This document shows positions 40,903 through 46,749 of a stretch of DNA of 46,749 nt, in pieces. The DNA is from Clostridia bacterium (GTDB lineage: Bacteria; Bacillota; Clostridia; Oscillospirales; CAG-382), in NCBI GenBank assembly GCA_017456765.1, contig JAFTIR010000036.1:1-46749 (forward strand). The letters are read 5' to 3'. Below the pieces are notes generated by a model. That model made no database searches. It was not told where the DNA came from and saw only the letters and a program-made list of their open reading frames with translations. Numbering within the stretch: the stretch's first letter is position 1; every line of letters begins with the position of its first letter. The position numbers were made by a program, and so were the translations under genes.

Positions 40903-42060
40903 ATGTATAACGTAAAATTACTTAACAAAATCGCAAAGTGCGGCACAGACATTTTCGACAAGGGTACATACAATGTAGGCGAAGATGTACAGAATGCCGA
41001 AGCTATAATGGTAAGAAGTGCGGCAATGCACGACATGGAATTTGATAAGGAGCTTTTAGCTATCGCAAGAGCAGGTGCGGGTGTAAATAACATTCCCCTT
41101 GACAAATGCTCTGACGAGGGTATTGTGGTATTCAATACTCCCGGTGCAAACGCAAACGCAGTTAAGGAGCTTGCAATCTGTGCGCTTCTTCTCGGCTCAA
41201 GAAAAATCGTAGATGGTATCAACTGGGCTTCAACTCTTACAGAAGATGTTGCAAAGGCTGTTGAAAAGGGCAAGGGCGCATATGTAGGTCCTGAGCTTTA
41301 CGGCAAGACTCTCGGTGTTATCGGTCTTGGTGCTATCGGTGCACTTCTTGCAAATGCGGCAGTTCATCTTGGCATGAAGGTTTACGGCTATGACCCCTAT
41401 ATCACGGTTGATGCTGCATGGAGACTTTCAAAAGAGATTAAACACGCAACAGAGCTTTCTGAAATCTATGCAAACTGTGACTATATCTCTGTTCACGTTC
41501 CTTCAACTCCCGACACAAAGGGTATGATTAACGAAGCGGCAATCGCTTGCATGAAGGACGGCGTAAGAATCATCAACCTCGCTCGCGCTGACCTTGTTAA
41601 CAACGCCGACATCAAGAAGGCATTGGAGGACGGCAAGGTTGGTTCATACGTTGTTGACTTCCCCACAGAAGAAACTGTAAATGTTCCCGGTATCGTTGCA
41701 ATTCCTCACCTTGGAGCTTCCACTCCCGAATCCGAGGACAACTGTGCTGTTATGGCGGCGAACGAGCTTGTGGATTACCTTGAATGCGGCAATATCAAGA
41801 ACAGCGTAAACTTCCCTGCAGCGAGTCTTCCTTGCGGCGGCGGAACAAGAGTGTGCGTTCTTCACAAGAATGTTCCTGCAGTTCTTTCGCAGATTACAAC
41901 AACTCTTTCCGATGAAAAGATTAACATTGAAAATCTTGTAAATGCTTCAAAGAAAGACAATGCTTATACTCTTCTCGAGGTAACAGGCGATGTTACTGCT
42001 GCTCTTGAAGAAAAGCTTGCTTCTATTGAGAATGTTATCAGAGTGAGAGTTATCAGATAG
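40903..42060 (+). CDS. serA: D-3-phosphoglycerate dehydrogenase
   Basis: A 385-residue NAD-dependent dehydrogenase oxidising 3-phosphoglycerate, the first serine step. The Rossmann motif is LGVIGLGAIGALLANAA near residue 145, followed by the substrate and catalytic segments INLARADLVNNADI and VAIPHLGASTPESEDNC (catalytic His). Residues from about 315 form an ACT domain (PAVLSQITTTLSDEKINIENLVNA). I start at ATG 40903 after AAAGGTG; a longer frame upstream runs through the repeat element and is rejected. The C-terminal ACT domain suggests serine feedback, as in other SerA types. Confidence 0.95.
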   Translation: MYNVKLLNKIAKCGTDIFDKGTYNVGEDVQNAEAIMVRSAAMHDMEFDKELLAIARAGAGVNNIPLDKCSDEGIVVFNTPGANANAVKELAICALLLGSRKIVDGINWASTLTEDVAKAVEKGKGAYVGPELYGKTLGVIGLGAIGALLANAAVHLGMKVYGYDPYITVDAAWRLSKEIKHATELSEIYANCDYISVHVPSTPDTKGMINEAAIACMKDGVRIINLARADLVNNADIKKALEDGKVGSYVVDFPTEETVNVPGIVAIPHLGASTPESEDNCAVMAANELVDYLECGNIKNSVNFPAASLPCGGGTRVCVLHKNVPAVLSQITTTLSDEKINIENLVNASKKDNAYTLLEVTGDVTAALEEKLASIENVIRVRVIR

Positions 42061-42080
42061 TTTTTTACACTTATGTTTTT

Positions 42081-42107
42081 AAGGCGGCTGTTTAGCCGCC
42101 TTTTCTG
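42081..42107 (+). terminator. Terminator after serA
   Basis: AAGGCGGCT-GTTT-AGCCGCCTTTTCTG: 9-bp stem and T-rich tail. Confidence 0.88.
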
Positions 42108-42228
42108 TTTCCTTTTGTAAAAGCATGCTCTCTTTCTGTGTGTGTATTCCTGAACCCTGTCACACCTATATTATAGCACAAATGTTCTGTTTTGTCAATA
42201 ATGCTGCCGTGATTGTTACGCAAAAGAT

Positions 42229-42293
42229 ACATTTACATTAACATTAGCATTATCAGTATCATTATCATTATCATTTACATATACATATACATT
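42229..42293. repeat. Hexanucleotide simple repeat (CATTAT-like)
   Basis: About ten degenerate units of period six (CATTAN, with CATTAT, CATATA variants). No gene is supported. Confidence 0.75.
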
Positions 42294-42420
42294 AGGTAGC
42301 AGTTTGGTAGCGTTTGGTAGCGTTTGGTAGCGGTTTGGTACAGGTTTGGTAGCAGTTTGGTAGCGGTTTGGTAGCAGTTTGGTACAGGTTTGGTAGTGGT
42401 TTGGTAGTGGTTTGGTAGCT
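42294..42420. repeat. Minisatellite of TTTGGTAGC units
   Basis: Eleven copies of TTTGGTA in units of 10-12 bases, most followed by GC and one or two linking bases (AG, GG, G). The reverse strand can be read as an open frame with repeating KPLPNRYQT-like residues, but it has no ribosome site or family match and is treated as a by-product. Confidence 0.8.
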
Positions 42421-42488
42421 TTTGCCGAAGCGAAAGTGACAGAAAAGCGGTTGAAGGGATATTCCGCCGTCTGCGGACGGCGTTTTCC

Positions 42489-42557
42489 GTTACTTTTCAC
42501 TCGCGAAAAGTAACCCAAAGCGACCGCTCATGTTCGGGACTTTTTGAGGTCCCGAAC
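42489..42557. repeat. Diverged copy of the intergenic palindromic element
   Basis: GTTACTTTTCACTCGCGAAAAGTAAC (42489-42514) is the element's hairpin. It is followed by CCAAAG and a TTCGGGAC core that itself forms a GTTCGGGAC/GTCCCGAAC hairpin (42532-42557) with a T-rich loop. Confidence 0.6.
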
Positions 42558-42940
42558 GAGCCGCGGCGGCTCTTTTTAGTCCTCAACGAAATAACAGAGA
42601 ATTTTTTAATGAAACTTCCACTACCTCATGTGAAAAGCCTGCCTTGCGGCAGGATGGTGTATATGTTTAAGGTTATCGATAACTAAAAGCCTGTGCCTTT
42701 GACAAACATTCCGTAGGTTTACCCAAACCCGAGGTTTGCAGTCAATCAAAAAATGATGGCTTGCGAGATTTTCGAATACATATTGTAGCGTTTTTGGTTT
42801 ATTTTGGGGTGTGCCAAAAGAAACTCGCCTCCGCAGAGCCCAAAACTCCCCAACCCCTTGTATGTCAAAACAACCAAAACCCTATATATAGATTGGTAAA
42901 ATTTGCATAAAATTTTCGGGCAAAAATTTGAAAAAAACCC
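42558..42940. other. Non-coding stretch before the str operon
   Basis: Apart from a small AGCCTGCC/GGCAGG hairpin near 42640, I see no gene, RNA or conserved motif in this 380-base AT-rich stretch. Confidence 0.5.
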
Positions 42941-42969
42941 TTGACAAATTGTTGACAGAGTTGTATAAT
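42941..42969 (+). promoter_or_regulatory. Sigma-A promoter of the str operon
   Basis: TTGACA at 42941-42946, 17-base spacer, TATAAT at 42964-42969. An 80-base leader follows before rpsL. Confidence 0.9.
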
Positions 42970-43049
42970 AAGCGTTGACTGAATACTGTAGGTGTGTATT
43001 TATGCGCATTTTGCGGTGTTCGGAAAAACTTATTGAAAGGAGTTGCGGT

Positions 43050-43472
43050 ATGCCAACATTTAACCAGTTAGTCAGAAAAGGACGTGAACAGGTTACTTAC
43101 AAGTCTAAGTCTCCTGCACTTCAGAAGGGTCTCAACACTCTTACAAAGAAGGCAACAGACCAGAGCGCACCTCAGAAGAGAGGCGTTTGCACAAAGGTTT
43201 CGACAAAGACTCCTAAGAAGCCTAACTCTGCTCTTAGAAAAATTGCAAGAGTTCGTCTTACCAACGGTATCGAAGTTACATCCTATATCCCCGGTATAGG
43301 CCATAACCTCCAGGAACACTCTGTTGTTCTTATCCGTGGCGGTAGAGTTAAGGACTTGCCTGGTGTACGTTACCATATTATCCGTGGTACACTCGATACA
43401 CAGGGCGTTGCTAAGAGAAATCAGTCCCGTTCTAAGTACGGCGCAAAGCGTGAAAAGAAGGCTGCTAAATAA
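43050..43472 (+). CDS. rpsL: 30S ribosomal protein S12
   Basis: A 140-residue S12, the decoding-centre protein. The start is [12 protein letters not shown] (ATG 43050, after AAAGGAG). The streptomycin-region motifs [15 protein letters not shown] and [13 protein letters not shown], the universally conserved loops, are intact with lysines in the usual positions, so no resistance mutation is evident. It is the first gene of the str operon. Confidence 0.98.
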   Translation: MPTFNQLVRKGREQVTYKSKSPALQKGLNTLTKKATDQSAPQKRGVCTKVSTKTPKKPNSALRKIARVRLTNGIEVTSYIPGIGHNLQEHSVVLIRGGRVKDLPGVRYHIIRGTLDTQGVAKRNQSRSKYGAKREKKAAK

Positions 43473-43648
43473 CAGCACGGCTTTTTAAGCATTTTGGCAG
43501 TAAATTAAAACTGCAAAAAATTGGTTAGTATTACAGAGGTAACCGCATATCTATAGATTGTGGTACGACCTCATCGTTAGTGCTGACGGAATAGGTAATC
43601 TCATTTCGAGTACCTGTGAATTCATTTTATGTGAAGGAGGGAATTACA

Positions 43649-44116
43649 GTGCCTAGAAGAGGTAACGTACCCAAGAGAGACGTATTGCCCGATCCTATGT
43701 ACAATTCAAAGCTCGTAACAAAGCTTATCAACAATATTATGTACGACGGTAAAAAGGGTGTCGCTCAGAAGATTGTATATGATGCATTTGCAATCATAAA
43801 TGAAAAGGTTGGAGATCCTCTGGAAGCATTCCAGAAGGCTCTTGAAAACATCATGCCCGTTCTTGAAGTTAAGGCTCGTAGAGTTGGTGGTTCTACTTAC
43901 CAGGTTCCGATCGAAGTAAGACCTGAAAGAAGACAGACACTTGGTCTCAGATGGCTCACAACTTATTCAAGAGCAAGAGGCGAAAAGAAGATGGCTGAAC
44001 GTCTTGCAGCTGAAATCATGGATGCATGCAACGGCGTAGGTTCTGCTGTTAAGAAGAGAGAAGATACTCATAAGATGGCAGAAGCTAACAAGGCTTTCGC
44101 ACATTACAGATATTAA
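43649..44116 (+). CDS. rpsG: 30S ribosomal protein S7
   Basis: A 155-residue S7, which nucleates the 30S head. A GTG at 43649 after AAGGAGGGAATTACA gives the family-typical start [15 protein letters not shown]; an earlier frame to 43616 is not used. [17 protein letters not shown] and [19 protein letters not shown] are at the C terminus. The 176-base gap from rpsL contains paired segments (GGTAATCTCATTTCGAGTACC) that may be a leader or autoregulatory site for S7, as in other bacteria; this is speculative. Confidence 0.97.
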   Translation: MPRRGNVPKRDVLPDPMYNSKLVTKLINNIMYDGKKGVAQKIVYDAFAIINEKVGDPLEAFQKALENIMPVLEVKARRVGGSTYQVPIEVRPERRQTLGLRWLTTYSRARGEKKMAERLAAEIMDACNGVGSAVKKREDTHKMAEANKAFAHYRY

Positions 44117-44202
44117 GCTCGTGCTGCATATGGCAGCGCAGAGCATCTGTAAAACCGGACAAACTATTGTCCACATTCTAAATAATATAAGGAGAAAAAT
44201 CC

Positions 44203-46320
44203 ATGTCGAGAAGTTGTCCACTTGAGCGTACCAGAAATATTGGTATCATGGCTCATATCGACGCCGGTAAGACTACAACTACCGAACGTATTTTGTACTA
44301 TACCGGTAAAACTCATAAAATGGGTGAAACCCATGACGGCGGCGCTACAATGGACTGGATGGAGCAGGAACAGGAAAGAGGTATTACAATCACCTCTGCT
44401 GCTACAACCTGCTTCTGGGAAGGCGAAGGCAAGCAGTACCTTCCTCATAGAATCAACATCATCGATACCCCCGGTCACGTTGACTTTACAGTAGAAGTTC
44501 AGCGTTCACTTAAGGTACTCGACGGCTCTGTAACAGTTCTCTGTGCAAAGGGCGGTGTTGAACCTCAGTCCGAAACAGTATGGCGTCAGGCTGACGAATA
44601 TAAGGTTCCCCGTATGGCATACGTTAACAAGATGGATATTATGGGTGCAGATTTCTACAGAGTTGTAGATATGATGCACGAAAGACTCCGCGCTAACGCT
44701 GTGCCGATTCAGCTTCCTATCGGTGCTGAAGATAAGTTCAAGGGAATCGTTGACCTCGTTAAGATGAGAGCTTTCATCTTCACTAACGACCTCGGTACAG
44801 ACATTCAGGAAACAGATATTCCTGATGACATGAAGGAAAAGGCAGAAGAATACAGAGCTGCACTTTTGGAGCATGTTGCTGAAACAGACGAAGAATTGCT
44901 CGAAAAGTATCTTGGCGGTGAAGAGCTTACAATCGACGAAATCAAGGGCGCAATCAGAAAGTCCACTATCGACAATACAATGGTTCCCGTTGTTTGCGGT
45001 ACTTCTTACAAGAATAAGGGCGTTCAGATGCTCCTCGATGCTATCGTTGACTTCATGCCCTCACCCCTCGACGTTCCGGCGGCAGAAGGTATCGATCCTA
45101 CTCTTCCCGAGGACGAAGAAGATAACAAGATTACAAGAGAATCTGATGATAGCGCACCTTTCTCAGCTCTTGCATTCAAGATTGCAACAGACCCCTTCAT
45201 CGGTCGTCTTTGCTTCATCAGAGTATATTCCGGTTCTATCACAGCAGGTTCTACTGTTTATAATACAAACAAGAAGAGCCGTGAAAGACTCGGAAGAATC
45301 GTGCTTATGCACGCTAACCACAGAGAAGACGTAGATACAATTTACGCAGGTGACATCGCAGCTGTTATCGGTATCAAGAACACTACTACCGGTGATACAC
45401 TCTGTGATGAAAACAACCCCGTAGTTCTTGAATCTATGACATTCCCCGAACCCGTTATCAGAGTTGCTATCGAGCCTAAGACTAAGGCAGGTCAGGAAAA
45501 GATGGGTATCGCTCTTGCGAAGCTCGCTGAAGAAGACCCCACATTCAAGGCTTACACAGACGAAGAAACAGGTCAGACAATTATCGCAGGTATGGGTGAA
45601 CTTCACCTCGAAATCATCGTTGACAGACTCCTTAGAGAATTTAAGGTTGAAGCTAACGTTGGTCAGCCTCAGGTTTCCTACAAGGAAGCAATTACTAAGA
45701 GCGCTGATGTTGATATGAAGTATGCTCGTCAGTCGGGTGGTAAGGGTCAGTACGGTCACGTTAAGATTACTGTTGAACCCAACGAACCCGGTGCAGGTTA
45801 TGTCTTTGAAAACAAGGTTGTCGGCGGTGCTATTCCCAAGGAATACATTCCTGCTGTTGACGCAGGTATCCAGGGCGCTATGACAAACGGTGTTCTCGCA
45901 GGCTATAACGTAGTTGACCTTAAGGTTACACTTTATGACGGTTCTTACCATGAAGTCGACTCTTCTGAAATGGCATTTAAGATTGCCGGTTCTATGGCTC
46001 TTAAGGAAGCTCTCAGAAAAGCAGGCTCGGTTCTTACAGAACCTGTTATGAAGGTTGTTGTTGTTGCTCCCGACGATTACACAGGTGTAGTTATCGGCGA
46101 CATCAACTCCCGTCGTGGTCAGATCCAGGGTATGGATCCTATCTCCGGCGGTCAGCAGATTCGTGCTTTCGTTCCTCTTGCAAATATGTTCGGTTACGCA
46201 ACAGATCTTCGTTCCAACACTCAGGGCCGTGGTACCTATGTAATGGAACCCAGCCACTACGAACAGGTTCCTAAGAACGTTGCAGATGACATCATTGCTA
46301 AGAGAGCAAAGAAGGACTAA
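44203..46320 (+). CDS. fusA: Elongation factor G
   Basis: A 705-residue translational GTPase driving ribosome translocation. G1 is [15 protein letters not shown], switch and G3 are [14 protein letters not shown] and [10 protein letters not shown]4 is NKMD. Domains II-V follow with [30 protein letters not shown] and the [11 protein letters not shown] motif of domain V. Length fits canonical EF-G. AAGGAG precedes the ATG. It follows rpsG by 86 bases, as in nearly all bacteria. Confidence 0.98.
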   Translation: MSRSCPLERTRNIGIMAHIDAGKTTTTERILYYTGKTHKMGETHDGGATMDWMEQEQERGITITSAATTCFWEGEGKQYLPHRINIIDTPGHVDFTVEVQRSLKVLDGSVTVLCAKGGVEPQSETVWRQADEYKVPRMAYVNKMDIMGADFYRVVDMMHERLRANAVPIQLPIGAEDKFKGIVDLVKMRAFIFTNDLGTDIQETDIPDDMKEKAEEYRAALLEHVAETDEELLEKYLGGEELTIDEIKGAIRKSTIDNTMVPVVCGTSYKNKGVQMLLDAIVDFMPSPLDVPAAEGIDPTLPEDEEDNKITRESDDSAPFSALAFKIATDPFIGRLCFIRVYSGSITAGSTVYNTNKKSRERLGRIVLMHANHREDVDTIYAGDIAAVIGIKNTTTGDTLCDENNPVVLESMTFPEPVIRVAIEPKTKAGQEKMGIALAKLAEEDPTFKAYTDEETGQTIIAGMGELHLEIIVDRLLREFKVEANVGQPQVSYKEAITKSADVDMKYARQSGGKGQYGHVKITVEPNEPGAGYVFENKVVGGAIPKEYIPAVDAGIQGAMTNGVLAGYNVVDLKVTLYDGSYHEVDSSEMAFKIAGSMALKEALRKAGSVLTEPVMKVVVVAPDDYTGVVIGDINSRRGQIQGMDPISGGQQIRAFVPLANMFGYATDLRSNTQGRGTYVMEPSHYEQVPKNVADDIIAKRAKKD

Positions 46321-46394
46321 TTAAAGTTCTAAGCAATTTTTCGAGCGAAACGGTGCTCAATATGAATAATGTGTAAATTTCATATGGATTTGTA

Positions 46395-46422
46395 TTGACA
46401 CTTTCGCCCGATTTGGTATAAT
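46395..46422 (+). promoter_or_regulatory. Promoter of tuf
   Basis: TTGACA at 46395-46400, 16-base spacer, TATAAT at 46417-46422, so tuf has its own start in addition to the operon. Confidence 0.85.
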
Positions 46423-46469
46423 CATATTTGTACTAAAAAAATAATTTTCTTTTTAAGGAGGAAACTCAA

Positions 46470-46749
46470 ATGGCAAAGGCTAAATTTGAAAGAACCAAGC
46501 CCCATGTAAACATTGGTACTATCGGTCACGTTGACCACGGTAAGACAACTCTTACAGCAGCTATCACAAAGACACTTTCTCTCGCTAACGGTGCGAACGA
46601 ATTCTTGGCATATGACCAGATCGACAACGCTCCCGAAGAAAGAGCAAGAGGTATCACGATCAACACAAGACACGTTGAATACGAAACAGAAGCAAGACAC
46701 TATGCTCACGTTGACTGCCCCGGCCACGCTGACTACGTTAAGAACATGA
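46470..46749 (+). CDS. tuf: Elongation factor Tu (5' part only)
   Basis: The first 93 codons of EF-Tu, which delivers aminoacyl-tRNA to the ribosome. G1 is GHVDHGKTT, effector region [13 protein letters not shown]3 DCPGHADY and the NM of the next helix are present; the frame runs off the window. AAGGAGG lies ahead of the ATG. The segment [17 protein letters not shown] is slightly unusual versus the common AKKGGAEARAYDQID and may be a lineage trait. Confidence 0.97.
   Translation, partial: MAKAKFERTKPHVNIGTIGHVDHGKTTLTAAITKTLSLANGANEFLAYDQIDNAPEERARGITINTRHVEYETEARHYAHVDCPGHADYVKNM

Noticed and set aside
42216..42518. Minus-strand open frame of 100 codons with KPLPNRYQT-type repeats
   Set aside because: It is produced by the TTTGGTA minisatellite and CATTAT repeat, has no ribosome site, and has no recognisable family.
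43473..43648. tRNA or riboswitch between rpsL and rpsG
   Set aside because: Paired segments exist but no cloverleaf or known aptamer core is visible; kept only as a possible leader.

Overview
The window looks like chromosome of a spore-forming, anaerobic, low-to-mid GC Firmicute of class Clostridia, probably an Oscillospirales/Ruminococcaceae-type gut bacterium. The grounds are the sporulation genes gpr and spoIIP, the [FeFe]-hydrogenase maturase HydF, an oxygen-sensitive glycyl-radical enzyme, strong AGGAGG ribosome sites with frequent TTG/GTG starts, and near-perfect TTGACA-N17-TATAAT promoters. The exact taxon is inference.

Layout. 1-1.4 kb: an array of variable micro-hairpins, two near-identical small HTH repressors flanking a ribbon-helix-helix gene, and a stop-interrupted lipoprotein gene with a palindromic operator region. 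1.6-6.3 kb: metabolic genes (threonine ammonia-lyase plus RidA, DAHP synthase, IMP dehydrogenase). 6.4-12.8 kb: a secreted degenerate NodB-like protein, a WalRK/PhoPR-like two-component pair, an ECF sigma/anti-sigma pair and an acyl-CoA synthetase. 13.0-25.7 kb: a glycyl-radical-enzyme-associated bacterial microcompartment (GRM BMC). 26.1-27.7 kb (minus strand): a VOC protein and HydF. 27.9-35.3 kb: a mannoside/hemicellulose locus (MFS transporter, NodB-like protein, AraC regulator, GH130 phosphorylase, GH43-like protein, phosphohexomutase). 35.4-39.5 kb: DUF421 protein, rpsT, gpr, spoIIP and two small membrane proteins. 39.6-42.1 kb: serC and serA. 42.1-43.0 kb: non-coding DNA with simple repeats. 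43.0-46.7 kb: the str operon rpsL-rpsG-fusA-tuf (tuf cut by the window edge).

The BMC. The order is GRE dehydratase, activase, EutS/PduU-type shell protein, EutP/PduV GTPase, class II aldolase, HbpS/PduO-C-like protein, Zn-type alcohol dehydrogenase, two BMC-H proteins, BMC-P, PduS-like flavo-iron-sulfur protein, PduT-like BMC-T, DeoR regulator, iron-type alcohol dehydrogenase. It fits the fucose/rhamnose class: aldolase cleaves a deoxysugar phosphate to lactaldehyde, a reductase gives 1,2-propanediol, the GRE gives propanal, a reductase gives propanol. Three cargo proteins carry encapsulation-type amphipathic helices: C-terminal on the aldolase, N-terminal on the HbpS-like protein, and N-terminal on the Zn-ADH, where it is revealed only if translation starts at a CTG codon. 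No CoA-acylating aldehyde dehydrogenase, PduL phosphotransacylase or kinase is in the cluster, so as encoded here it would be a reductive (NADH-consuming) compartment. One shell gene has a second, well-placed ribosome site and ATG inside it, predicting long (tailed) and short forms.

Across the window, a modular palindromic intergenic element recurs. Several copies begin at the very base after a stop codon, and four lie inside the BMC operon. Its hairpins keep a 9-nt loop while the stems differ with some compensating changes.
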